DNA from: Bacteroidales bacterium
Lineage (GTDB): Bacteria > Bacteroidota > Bacteroidia > Bacteroidales > UBA932
DNA length: 38,110 bases
Assembly (NCBI GenBank): GCA_017445425.1
Contig: JAFSUF010000011.1
Coordinates: 1 to 38,110, forward strand
Direction of reading: 5' to 3'
Every line of letters starts with the position of its first letter. The first letter of the stretch is position 1. Shown one piece after another: positions 17,138 through 25,831 of the stretch. The position numbers and the translations under genes were made by a program. The notes under the pieces were generated by a model that ran no database searches, was not told where the DNA came from, and was given only the letters and a program-made list of their open reading frames with translations.

Positions 17138-17881
17138 ATGAAGTGTCTTATCCTCGCCGCCGGCTACGCCACGCGCCTCTATCCGTTAACAGAGAACTTC
17201 CCCAAGCCGTTGCTTGAGGTGGGCGGCAAGCCCATTCTTGATTGGCTGACAGAGGACCTGGACGCTACGGGCCGGATAGAGCGTTACTTTGTGGTTACAA
17301 ATCACAAATTCGCGCCCGTCTTTGAGCGATGGGCATCTGGCAGGCCAGTCACTGTAATAGATGACGGCACCTGCTCAAATGAGACCCGTCTCGGCGCCGT
17401 CCGTGACATACAGTTTGCAATCGAGCAGTGCGGCATAGATGATGACCTGCTGGTAATGGCCGGAGACAACCTGCTGTCATTCAGCCTGAAGCCATTTATC
17501 GAATATTTTGACGCCAAAGGGACTACCTGCATAATGAGGTATTACGAAGAGGACAGGGCGCGCCTTTTAAAATCGGGCATAGTAGAGATAGATGACTCCG
17601 ACAGAATAATCTCTATGGAAGAGAAGCCTGCCGCGCCGCGCAGCAACTGGGCCTGCCCGCCCTTCTATATCTACCGCCGTTGCGACCTCCCGCTTGTGGC
17701 CCGCGGCATAGAAGACGGCTGCGCCACCGACGCCCCGGGCAGTTTTATCTCCTGGTTATGCAAACAAACCCCCGTCCACGCCTGGCAGATGACCGGCCGC
17801 CGCTATGATATCGGCACCATCGCCAGCTACCAGGAGGTGATGAAGGTATTTGAGAAGCGATTCTTTACCAAGGTAGATTAG
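17138..17881 (+). CDS. Sugar-phosphate nucleotidyltransferase
   Basis: 247 residues. N-terminal signature MKCLILAAGYATRLYPLTEN followed by FPKPLLEVGGKPILDWL, the Rossmann-like NTP-transferase pyrophosphorylase motif. VMAGDNLLSF carries the metal-binding Asp, GIVEIDDSDRIISMEEKP the substrate loop, and DIGTIASYQEVM the end of the domain. It lacks a left-handed helix domain, so it is a single-domain enzyme. It follows the GHMP kinase with only a REP hairpin between, so the pair likely converts a free sugar to an NDP-sugar. Which nucleotide and sugar are used is not visible. Confidence 0.88.
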   Translation: MKCLILAAGYATRLYPLTENFPKPLLEVGGKPILDWLTEDLDATGRIERYFVVTNHKFAPVFERWASGRPVTVIDDGTCSNETRLGAVRDIQFAIEQCGIDDDLLVMAGDNLLSFSLKPFIEYFDAKGTTCIMRYYEEDRARLLKSGIVEIDDSDRIISMEEKPAAPRSNWACPPFYIYRRCDLPLVARGIEDGCATDAPGSFISWLCKQTPVHAWQMTGRRYDIGTIASYQEVMKVFEKRFFTKVD

Positions 17882-18027
17882 TTCTTTGCGATGCAATTAT
17901 CATTTATCATTTAGAATACCTTTAATCGTGATATAGGCCTTATTGAAATGATTAAGAGAATTTGTTGTTGACTAGAATCCAAACTAGTAAATAGGAATCA
18001 GGAATCAAAGCAAGATATCTTCGTTCG

Positions 18028-18498
18028 TTGGGATGCAAAATTGGAGATGGTACTCGGTTCATTGGTCCCGCTTACGTTGGAGTTGAACCATTTCATATTG
18101 AGATTGGGGAGGATTGTTTAATAAGCAGCAACGTTAAGTTTATGACTCATGATGGAGGCGTTAAAGTGCTTAATACATTAGGCTACTTTGATGGGCAGAG
18201 TATGGATAAAATGGGTAGAATTAAAATTGGGAACAATTGCTTTCTGGGTGCAGAATCTGTCGTACTTGGAGGTGTTACAATTGGAGATAACGTAATTATT
18301 GGTACAAGGAGTGTAGTAACTAAAGATATACCATCAGGGTATGTAGTTGCAGGTGTGCCTGCAAGGGTTATTTGCACAATCGATGACTATTATAGGAATA
18401 ATAAAGACCGACAGGTGTTTTTCCCGACAGCGACAATGATAAGTGATCAGAAGAAAAAGTATTTAATTGAGCATGTCCCCAAGTTACATAATGCATAG
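18028..18498 (+). CDS. Hexapeptide-repeat acyltransferase, 5' end damaged or non-standard start
   Basis: 156 residues of a left-handed beta-helix O-acetyltransferase: GCKIGDGTRFIGPAYVGVEP, the active-site THDGG, FLGAESVVLGGVTIGDNVII, and YVVAGVPARVI. Presumably it adds acetyl to the capsule unit. The start is the problem: 18028 is a TTG, and homology-like sequence continues upstream in frame (SGIKARYLRSLG from about 17998) to a TAG at 17992 with no ATG. A separate frame has MIKRICC from 17948, which looks like a natural N-terminus, followed by a stop. A deletion or frameshift in the first 30 codons is likely, so the protein may be unmade or begin at TTG. It is AT-rich compared with both neighbours. 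Confidence 0.7.
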   Translation: MGCKIGDGTRFIGPAYVGVEPFHIEIGEDCLISSNVKFMTHDGGVKVLNTLGYFDGQSMDKMGRIKIGNNCFLGAESVVLGGVTIGDNVIIGTRSVVTKDIPSGYVVAGVPARVICTIDDYYRNNKDRQVFFPTATMISDQKKKYLIEHVPKLHNA

Positions 18499-18545
18499 CG
18501 GTAGAAATCCTTTTTTACAGTAGTATAATTTCGGATAGAATTAAT

Positions 18546-19694
18546 ATGAAGATAATAATGTTGGTGTTCGGGACCCGGCCTGAGGCGATAAAGATGTGCC
18601 CGCTGGTCAAGGAGTTCCAGAAATATCCGGAGGAGTTTGAAACTATTGTGTGCGTTACCGGGCAGCACAGGGAGATGCTGGACCAGGTGTTGCGTATCTT
18701 TGAGGTGGAGCCCGATTATGATTTGAATATCATGAAGCAGGGGCAGGACCTGTATGACGTGACGACGCGCGTGCTCAATGGGATGCGGGATGTTTTAAGG
18801 GTGTGCAAGCCCGATGTGGTGCTGGTGCACGGCGATACCACAACATCTACCGCGGCGGCGCTTGCGGCTTTCTATCAACAGATCCCAGTGGGGCATGTTG
18901 AGGCGGGCTTGCGCACACACAACATTTACAGCCCGTGGCCTGAGGAGGTGAACCGCCAGATTACGAGTCGCATTGCGACTTACAATTTTGCACCGACGCC
19001 GCTGTCGCGCAGCAATCTGGAGGCAGAACGTGCGCTGGGCCAGGTGTTTGTCACCGGCAATACGGTAATTGATGCACTGCACATGGTGGTGGATAAGCTC
19101 AAAAACAATCCACAGCTCGCTGCAGATGAGGATAGGGCGCTGGCCGATGCCGGTTACGACGTGTCGCGTCTGAGTGACGGGAATCGGTTGGTACTCATCA
19201 CCGGCCACCGCCGCGAAAACTTTGGTGAAGGCTTCATCAGGATGGTGACGGCTATGAAGGACCTGAGTGAGAAATATCCTGACGTTGATTTCGTGTATCC
19301 GATGCATCTCAATCCTAATGTGCGCAAGCCCATTCACGAGGTCTTTGGCGAGGACCTGACGGTCTATGCGAATTTCTTCTTTATCGAGCCGCTGCAGTAT
19401 CTGGAGTTCGTATATCTGATGGAGAAGAGCACCGTGGTACTGACGGATTCTGGTGGAATCCAGGAAGAGGCCCCGGGCCTTGGCAAGCCCGTGTTGGTGA
19501 TGCGAACCACCACCGAGCGGCCAGAGGCGCTGAATGCGGGCACTGTCAGGCTTGTCGGTAATGATCATGACCTGATTGTTTCTGAGGTGTCGCGCCTGTT
19601 GGACGATAAGGATTATTACGATAAGATGTCCCATGCTGTTAATCCATACGGCGACGGGTTGGCTTGCGAAAGAATTATTAATGCATTGAAATAA
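18546..19694 (+). CDS. wecB: UDP-N-acetylglucosamine 2-epimerase (non-hydrolysing)
   Basis: 382 residues, normal. MLVFGTRPEAIKMCPLVKE at the N-terminus, VTGQHREMLDQVL, VLVHGDTTSTAAAALAAF near 93-110, HVEAGLRTHNIYSPWPEEVN, ITGHRRENFGEG near 218, and DSGGIQEEAPGLGKPVLVMR. It converts UDP-GlcNAc to UDP-ManNAc. The dehydrogenase acting on its product follows after 12 bp, so the two supply UDP-ManNAcA for the polymer. Codon use is GC-richer than in the acetyltransferase just upstream. Confidence 0.96.
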   Translation: MKIIMLVFGTRPEAIKMCPLVKEFQKYPEEFETIVCVTGQHREMLDQVLRIFEVEPDYDLNIMKQGQDLYDVTTRVLNGMRDVLRVCKPDVVLVHGDTTTSTAAALAAFYQQIPVGHVEAGLRTHNIYSPWPEEVNRQITSRIATYNFAPTPLSRSNLEAERALGQVFVTGNTVIDALHMVVDKLKNNPQLAADEDRALADAGYDVSRLSDGNRLVLITGHRRENFGEGFIRMVTAMKDLSEKYPDVDFVYPMHLNPNVRKPIHEVFGEDLTVYANFFFIEPLQYLEFVYLMEKSTVVLTDSGGIQEEAPGLGKPVLVMRTTTERPEALNAGTVRLVGNDHDLIVSEVSRLLDDKDYYDKMSHAVNPYGDGLACERIINALK

Positions 19695-19706
19695 AGCAGT
19701 TGCTAC

Positions 19707-20930
19707 ATGATAAACGTTATTGGATTGGGTTATATAGGGTTGCCGACCGCGTTAATGATGGCTTCCCATGGAGTTGAGATTGTCGGCACCGATTATAACA
19801 AAGAGTTGGTCGCAACGCTGAATGCGGGTCACACCACATTCAAAGAGGATGGTTTGGACGAGCTGTTTGCCTCAGCGGTTAAAGCGGGTATCAAGTTCAC
19901 CACGGAATATCAGAAGACCGATATGTACATTGTGTCGGTGCCGACTCCTTATGATAAGCTCAGCAAAAAAGTAGACGCCTGCTATGTGGTGGCAGCGGTT
20001 AAAGAGGTGATGAGGGTCTGCCCCAAGGGGGCGATAGTGGTGATTGAGAGCACCGTTTCTCCTGGAACGATTGATAAGTTCGTCCGTCCCGTGATTGAGT
20101 CCAACGGGTTCAAGATTGGAGTGGATATCAATCTTGTGCATGCACCTGAGCGCATCATCCCAGGTAATATGGTGTATGAGCTGCTGCACAACAACCGCAC
20201 CATCGGCGCCGACAGCCTCGAAATAGGGGAGAAGGTCAAGAGCTATTATGCATCGTTCTGCCAGGGCGAGATCGTGTTAACCGACATTCGCACCGCTGAG
20301 ATGACCAAGGTGGTGGAGAATACGTTCAGGGCGGTGAACATCGCCTTTGCCAACGAACTCAGCCGCATCTGTCGGCACGACAATATGGATGTTTATGAGA
20401 TTATCCGCATCTGCAACATGCACCCGCGCGTTAATATACTGCAGCCGGGGCCTGGCGTGGGGGGGCACTGCATTTCTGTTGACCCATGGTTTCTGGTGGG
20501 CGACTATCCGCAACTGGCCAAGGTAATAGACGAGAGCATGAAGACCAACGACTCGCAGCCGGTATTTGTGCTGGAGCGTATCTATGGGATAATGAAGGAG
20601 AACGGGATTACAGATAACAGGCGTGTGGGTCTCTACGGCATTACTTATAAGGAAAATGTGGACGACGTCCGCGATAGCCCGACCTTGCAGATGCTTGACA
20701 TTCAGGAGCGTCATCTTGCCCGTCCGCTTAAGAGTTTTGACCCGTTCTTCACCACAAAGGCCATCGTCCCAAATCAGATTCTCGACTTTGACCAGTTCCT
20801 CTCAGAGGTGGATATGGTGGTGGTTATGGTTAAGCATAATCACATCAAGCAGAATTGGGACAAGCTTCGCGATAAGGTCGTGTTGGATTGCCACAACATT
20901 TGCCCGCTTGAGGGGGCGTATCATATTTAG
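19707..20930 (+). CDS. wecC: UDP-N-acetyl-D-mannosamine dehydrogenase
   Basis: 407 residues. NAD-binding VIGLGYIGLPTALMMASHG (about 4-22), VPTPYDK, VIESTVSPGT, APERIIPGN, and the catalytic Cys in GPGVGGHCISVDPWFLV near 245-261; the C-terminal domain has GITYKENVDDVRDSP. The family oxidises the C6 hydroxyl of UDP-sugars twice to the acid. WecC rather than UDP-glucose dehydrogenase is chosen because of the adjacent wecB and the GGHCISVDPWF form. After this gene the base composition drops sharply. Confidence 0.95.
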   Translation: MINVIGLGYIGLPTALMMASHGVEIVGTDYNKELVATLNAGHTTFKEDGLDELFASAVKAGIKFTTEYQKTDMYIVSVPTPYDKLSKKVDACYVVAAVKEVMRVCPKGAIVVIESTVSPGTIDKFVRPVIESNGFKIGVDINLVHAPERIIPGNMVYELLHNNRTIGADSLEIGEKVKSYYASFCQGEIVLTDIRTAEMTKVVENTFRAVNIAFANELSRICRHDNMDVYEIIRICNMHPRVNILQPGPGVGGHCISVDPWFLVGDYPQLAKVIDESMKTNDSQPVFVLERIYGIMKENGITDNRRVGLYGITYKENVDDVRDSPTLQMLDIQERHLARPLKSFDPFFTTKAIVPNQILDFDQFLSEVDMVVVMVKHNHIKQNWDKLRDKVVLDCHNICPLEGAYHI

Positions 20931-20953
20931 AACTGGCAATAGAGAGGTATTAT

Positions 20954-22048
20954 ATGAAGATAATGCAGATAATATGGAGTCTAGAGGGAGGGGGTAAGGA
21001 GCGTCGTCTTGTTCAGTTGATTAATGGCCTTTATGCTCATGGTGTGCTGGAGCAAACGCTCGTTTCGATGTCTTCAAAGAACGATTACCAAGGTCAATTT
21101 GAATCTCATGCCGATTATATTATAGTTAATCAAGGTTCCAAACTGGATAGATGCAGGCAGCTAATTAAGATTATTGAAACAAAGGGCCCAGATATTGTTC
21201 ATTTATGGGATAATACGCCTGCTTTTGCGCTCATACTACCATACTTGAAATGTCGGTTTAAATTTAAGTATGTGGCAGGATTTGTTACTGAAGCACTTCC
21301 CGTTAAAAAGTATTCTATTCAGGCTTTCTTTAATAGGCTCTCGTTTATGATGGCGGATGCCGTTGTTAGTAACTCGCAAGCCTGCTTAGAGGCCAAACAT
21401 ATAGTTGGGAAGAAGTCTCATGTAATTTACAATGGATTCGATTTCGCGAGATTCAATTTTCCGGGATTTGATAAAAAAGTGTTTAGAAAGTCACTTGATA
21501 TTGAAGAATACCAATTTGTGGTGACTATGACGGCAAGGTTTACATCAAATAAGGACTATCCAATGTTGGTCGATGTTGCTGAGCAATTTAAGAACTGCAA
21601 AGATATTGTGTTTCTGGCTATAGGTAAAGGAGAGACGATGATGCGGATACGACAGCTCTGTGCAGAAAAGGGCATAAATAATGTCAGGTTTCTGGGCTTT
21701 CGTTCGGATGTTGAAAAAATATTGTTGTGTTCTGATGTGGGGGTACTTTTTACCAATAGTATAGTGCATGCTGAGGGTATTTCCAATTCTATTCTGGAGT
21801 CTATGGCAGCAGGTTTACCCGTTATTGCAACTAATGGAGGAGGAACTCCAGAGATAATAGAGAATGGCATATCAGGATTTATGGTCGAAGCGGGTGATGT
21901 CCAAAGTGCAACCTCCATACTGATTAGCTTATACAATAATGAGTCTTACAGGAAAATGATTGGACGGAATGCGGTAAAAAGGATTAGAGATAATTTTACC
22001 TTAGAGACTATGACTCAGTACTATATAGACTTTTATTATTGCTTATGA
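20954..22048 (+). CDS. GT4-family glycosyltransferase
   Basis: 364 residues. GT-B fold with N-terminal MKIMQIIWSLEGGGKERRL (an acceptor-site glycine loop) and the donor-domain EX7E-type motif EGISNSILESMAAGLPVIAT near 275-294 followed by NGGGTPEII. It probably adds one sugar to the lipid-linked repeat on the inner face of the inner membrane; donor and linkage cannot be read. It is AT-rich, marking the start of the variable core of the locus. Its stop overlaps the next gene's ATG (ATGA). Confidence 0.87.
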   Translation: MKIMQIIWSLEGGGKERRLVQLINGLYAHGVLEQTLVSMSSKNDYQGQFESHADYIIVNQGSKLDRCRQLIKIIETKGPDIVHLWDNTPAFALILPYLKCRFKFKYVAGFVTEALPVKKYSIQAFFNRLSFMMADAVVSNSQACLEAKHIVGKKSHVIYNGFDFARFNFPGFDKKVFRKSLDIEEYQFVVTMTARFTSNKDYPMLVDVAEQFKNCKDIVFLAIGKGETMMRIRQLCAEKGINNVRFLGFRSDVEKILLCSDVGVLFTNSIVHAEGISNSILESMAAGLPVIATNGGGTPEIIENGISGFMVEAGDVQSATSILISLYNNESYRKMIGRNAVKRIRDNFTLETMTQYYIDFYYCL

Positions 22049-22965
22049 GGTTTTTTAGGATATTGAAGCATTTATATACTCAACCAAAGGCTAGCTTGAA
22101 TGCATTTATGCATCTTACAAAGGCCGTGTGGCCAGATAAGATGTATCTAAGTATTTTGTATTGGTGCCGGATAGGAAAAAAAATGCGGTGGAATAACCCC
22201 CAAACATATAACGAAAAATTACAATGGTTAAAGCTATATGATCGTAGACCAGAATACACTATTATGGTCGATAAGGTGAAATGCAAGGATTATGTTGCGG
22301 CTAAACTTGGATCGTCATATATCATTCCAACCATAGGTGTTTGGGACGATCCCGACAAAATAGATTTCGATAGCTTACCAGATAGGTTTGTTCTCAAGTG
22401 TAATCATAACAGCGGCTTGGGTATGTATATATGTACTGATAAGTCAAAATTGGATGTGGAGAAAGTGAAGGCTGATTTGCGCAAAGGTCTAAAGGAGAAC
22501 TATTTCCTTGGCGGTAGAGAATGGCCATATAAGAATGTTCCAAGACTAATATTAGCGGAGCAATATATTGATCCGGCTCCAGGTAGTAATGATTTACCTG
22601 ACTACAAGTTTTTTTGCTTTAACGGAGAAGTGAAGGCATTGTTTATTGCTACAGATCGCCAAAACCCAAACGAAGAAGTAAAATTTGATTTTTTTGATTC
22701 AGACTTCAATCGATTACCTTTCCGGCAAGGGCATGATAATGCAGCTAAAGCGCCGAATAAGCCTAAATACTTCGATATGATGAAGAGGGCTGCTTCAGAA
22801 CTATCGAGGGGCTATCCGCATATTCGGGTCGATTTCTACGAAGTAGGAGATAAGGTTTTCTTTGGCGAATTAACATTATTCCATTTTAGTGGTCTTGTGC
22901 CTTTCCGCCCAGAGGGATGGGATAAGATATTTGGAGATATGTTGACTTTGCAAATAGAATCTTGA
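22045..22965 (+). CDS. TupA-like ATP-grasp protein
   Basis: 306 residues from the ATG at 22045, which overlaps the previous stop (ATGA); an in-frame TTG at 22039 is also possible. Features of the TupA-like ATP-grasp group: WNNPQTYNEKLQWLKLYDRR, MVDKVKCKDYVAAKLG, FVLKCNHNSGLGMYIC (ATP-binding strand), ILAEQYI, LPDYKFFCFNGEVKAL, and the metal-site region VDFYEVGDKVFFGELTLFHFSG. Members near glycan loci are thought to form amide or ester bonds between glycan acids and amino acids (as in teichuronopeptide synthesis). With UDP-ManNAcA made here, an amino-acid decoration of a uronic acid is a reasonable guess. Confidence 0.8.
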   Translation: MRFFRILKHLYTQPKASLNAFMHLTKAVWPDKMYLSILYWCRIGKKMRWNNPQTYNEKLQWLKLYDRRPEYTIMVDKVKCKDYVAAKLGSSYIIPTIGVWDDPDKIDFDSLPDRFVLKCNHNSGLGMYICTDKSKLDVEKVKADLRKGLKENYFLGGREWPYKNVPRLILAEQYIDPAPGSNDLPDYKFFCFNGEVKALFIATDRQNPNEEVKFDFFDSDFNRLPFRQGHDNAAKAPNKPKYFDMMKRAASELSRGYPHIRVDFYEVGDKVFFGELTLFHFSGLVPFRPEGWDKIFGDMLTLQIES

Positions 22966-23041
22966 GTACGTGCCGGGAGATTCATCCTCATTAAGAAAAT
23001 GTGTGATAGTCAGATAACTGATAGTTTTAAATCATTATTGA

Positions 23042-24490
23042 ATGTCGGGATCTCTGAGTATTAGAGTTAAGACTGCGACAAAGTGGTCAACGATTGGAGA
23101 AATAGCGGCAAGGCTAGTTCCGCCTATTTCTAGTGTCGTGCTTGCTAGGCTTCTAACCCCTGATGCTTTCGGGGTAGTTGCAACGATGACAATGATTATT
23201 ACGTTTGCGGAGATATTCACTGACGCGGGTTTTCAAAAATACATTGTCCAGCACGAATTTCGGGATAATCAAGACCGTGATGAAAGTATTAATGTGGCTT
23301 TCTGGACTAATCTCGTTATGTCCCTTGTTATATGGGGCGTCATTGCCATCTTTAGAAATCATTTAGCTGCAATCGTAGGCAATCCCGGGATGGGGTATGT
23401 GTTAGCAACAGCTTGTATGGCTATACCGTTGGCTGCTTTCAGTAGTATTCAGATTGCAATTTTCAAGCGCGATCTTGATTTCAAAACGCTGGCTAAGGTT
23501 CGTATTATCTCGTCTCTTATTCCGTTGTTTGTCACAGTCCCGTTAGCTTTCTGGCTGCGTAATTATTGGGCATTGATTGCCGGTACATTATCCGTGAATA
23601 TTGCCAATGCAGTGATGCTGACAGTCTTCTCTACATGGAAACCAAGATGGTTTTATAGCTTCTCAAAATTTAAAGAGATGTTTTCATTCACGGTTTGGAG
23701 TATGATTGAGGCTATTACTATTTGGCTTACAAGCTATGTGGATGTGTTTATTGTGGGGAATATGCTTAGCCAATATTATCTTGGACTATACAAGACCTCA
23801 TCGGCATTGGTCGGCCAGATAATGGGTTTAGTAACAGCCGTGACAACGCCAGTGCTTTTTTCCGCTCTATCTCGCTTGCAAAGTGATGAGAAAGAGTTTC
23901 AGTCCCTATTCTTTCGCTTTCAGAAATTGGTCGGACTTCTGGTTATGCCTTTAGGTATGGGGTTGTTCATTTTCCGTGACTTTGCCACAAAGATGCTTCT
24001 GGGAAGTCAGTGGTCGGAGGCTGCTGGTTTTGTGGGTTTGTGGGGGTTGACAAGTGCCATTACGATTGTACTATGTCACTATAGTAGCGAAGTTTATAGA
24101 GCAAAGGGAAAACCTAAATTATCAGTTCTCGCCCAATTGATGCACATAATAGTTTTGTGGCCGACTGTGTTGATTGCGGTGAAGTATGGTTTTGAGACAT
24201 TATATGTTGCCCGATCACTTGTCCGAATAGAGATGATAGTCGTGAATCTGTGTATTATGGGACTTGTTATAAAAATGCCCGTTGCACGTATGATTACAAA
24301 CATTTTCCCATCCTGTGTTGCCGCAACGACTATGATGTTAGTTTTGATGTTTCCTTCATCGGAGCAACTGGGTATTAACATATGTTATATTGCTATTGCG
24401 ATCATAATCTACTTGGCTGTAATTATGTTCTTTCGTGATGAACGCCAATTATTGTTTACTATACCGGGGATTATTAAGAGTAGGCGGTGA
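23042..24490 (+). CDS. Wzx-type oligosaccharide flippase
   Basis: 482 residues with about 12-14 hydrophobic segments throughout. The N-terminus (VKTATKWSTIGEIAARLVPP, then SSVVLARLLTPDAFGVVAT) is typical of the WzxC/Polysacc_synt_3 branch of the MOP exporter superfamily. It should move the undecaprenyl-linked repeat unit across the inner membrane. A 76-bp gap without recognisable content precedes it. The gene is AT-rich like its neighbours. Confidence 0.9.
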   Translation: MSGSLSIRVKTATKWSTIGEIAARLVPPISSVVLARLLTPDAFGVVATMTMIITFAEIFTDAGFQKYIVQHEFRDNQDRDESINVAFWTNLVMSLVIWGVIAIFRNHLAAIVGNPGMGYVLATACMAIPLAAFSSIQIAIFKRDLDFKTLAKVRIISSLIPLFVTVPLAFWLRNYWALIAGTLSVNIANAVMLTVFSTWKPRWFYSFSKFKEMFSFTVWSMIEAITIWLTSYVDVFIVGNMLSQYYLGLYKTSSALVGQIMGLVTAVTTPVLFSALSRLQSDEKEFQSLFFRFQKLVGLLVMPLGMGLFIFRDFATKMLLGSQWSEAAGFVGLWGLTSAITIVLCHYSSEVYRAKGKPKLSVLAQLMHIIVLWPTVLIAVKYGFETLYVARSLVRIEMIVVNLCIMGLVIKMPVARMITNIFPSCVAATTMMLVLMFPSSEQLGINICYIAIAIIIYLAVIMFFRDERQLLFTIPGIIKSRR

Positions 24491-24523
24491 GGTTGTTATT
24501 TTATTCAACAATTGTTTTTTAGT

Positions 24524-25717
24524 ATGGCGGACAAACAGCGTTTTGAGATCAATCTGATATTGGTGGCTTTAGCGGTACTATGGCCATTGTTCCAGGTTCA
24601 GTATTTTGGTGGATTTGATGGGCAAGGTCGTATAAAGATTCTCATTAGTATATTGGCTATCATAGTAAACGGGCAGCGACTGTTTTCTGTGCCGAAGGTG
24701 ATGCATATAAGGCTTTTGTGGGTGATATTTTGTATCATCAATGCTTATTTCAAGGGATTCTATTTCGAGGCTACAAGTTTTCCAAATTGGGCACATCATC
24801 GTCTTTTTTACCCATATATTATAATGCTTCTTGGCTATCAGGTTATTACGTATGATGTAAAGAAATCAATTTGGTTTCTATTCGGAGTGTACTTTATTTA
24901 CACAGCCGTTGGTGCACTTAACTTGACATTTATGCAATCTTACGACATCGGTGATAGATTGGGTAATGATCTTGGGAATGCCTATTTTAATACTATTGTG
25001 TTATTGATGACATATTCCGCATTGATGTTTACGAATAAGCGTCTTAGTCTTTTTACGCTATTGTTGATTTCTTTATCACTTGCTTTTCTCCTTGTTATTT
25101 CGGGCGAACGAAAAGGCTTGATAGCAGTCTTTATCATTATTATAGGCTCATATTTAGGACTAAGTGGTAGAGGGTCAGCACACTCAGTGGTTAGATATCT
25201 GATTATTTTTGGAATAGCCTATTTTGCAGTAGAATATGTGGTCCAATCTACTACATTTGGCGTAAGAATGGAGAACAGTATCGAGAATTCAGAGTTCCAA
25301 GGTAATTGGTTCTTGACTTTAATGGGCGACAGAGGAATACAATATTACGAAGGATGGCAGTTCTTCCTTAAGAATCCTATGTCTGGTATTGGGATTAGGA
25401 ACTTTGCCGAGATGAACTCCTTTTGGTTTGGGGGTGCCGGTGTTTTGCATTCTGAATATATGGTCCAGCTTGCCGAATGTGGTATCATCGGAACTGTTAT
25501 GTTCATAATTTTTTATTACGGATTGTTAAATAGGGTTTTTAACATAGAGTGGGCGCGTGAGAATCATGCAGAGGCCACTATTTTTAAGGCCACAATGGTT
25601 GCTATTATGGCTATCAATCTGGTCTCTTGGTCATATGATAACGAGAATATTTTCTTAATGTATGGCGTTATATATGCATATTGCGGACTATCCAAAAATG
25701 ATAAAAGGCAAGCATGA
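24524..25717 (+). CDS. O-antigen/capsule repeat-unit polymerase (Wzy-like)
   Basis: 397 residues from the ATG at 24524; a TTG at 24512 would add four. About ten membrane segments, a long periplasmic loop between the last ones, and a Wzy_C-like stretch LVISGERKGLIAVFIIIIGSY. The loop contains GWQFFLKNPMSGIGIRNF and LHSEYMVQLAECGIIG, the pattern (NPxxGxGxxNF then HSxYxxxLxExGxxG) shared by O-antigen ligases and polymerases. Position beside Wzx favours polymerase. The stop overlaps a tiny ATGA-linked frame that leads nowhere. Confidence 0.88.
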   Translation: MADKQRFEINLILVALAVLWPLFQVQYFGGFDGQGRIKILISILAIIVNGQRLFSVPKVMHIRLLWVIFCIINAYFKGFYFEATSFPNWAHHRLFYPYIIMLLGYQVITYDVKKSIWFLFGVYFIYTAVGALNLTFMQSYDIGDRLGNDLGNAYFNTIVLLMTYSALMFTNKRLSLFTLLLISLSLAFLLVISGERKGLIAVFIIIIGSYLGLSGRGSAHSVVRYLIIFGIAYFAVEYVVQSTTFGVRMENSIENSEFQGNWFLTLMGDRGIQYYEGWQFFLKNPMSGIGIRNFAEMNSFWFGGAGVLHSEYMVQLAECGIIGTVMFIIFYYGLLNRVFNIEWARENHAEATIFKATMVAIMAINLVSWSYDNENIFLMYGVIYAYCGLSKNDKRQA

Positions 25718-25773
25718 ATACGATTAACTATCTGCAGACGTATGCGTTTTTGGGGATAATCATTGTTGGCTGA
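25714..25773 (+). pseudogene. 19-codon hydrophobic frame, likely relic of a lost gene
   Basis: The ATG overlaps the Wzy stop (ATGA). It encodes MNTINYLQTYAFLGIIIVG and stops at TGA 25771; the same frame then stays open as YYNVMRANKPTIRPQQ until the next gene start. The ATGA link and membrane-like peptide suggest the 5' end of a deleted gene, but a chance frame cannot be excluded. Confidence 0.3.
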
Positions 25774-25831
25774 TACTATAATGTAATGAGGGCCAATAAA
25801 CCTACCATAAGGCCTCAACAAATTAAGAATT

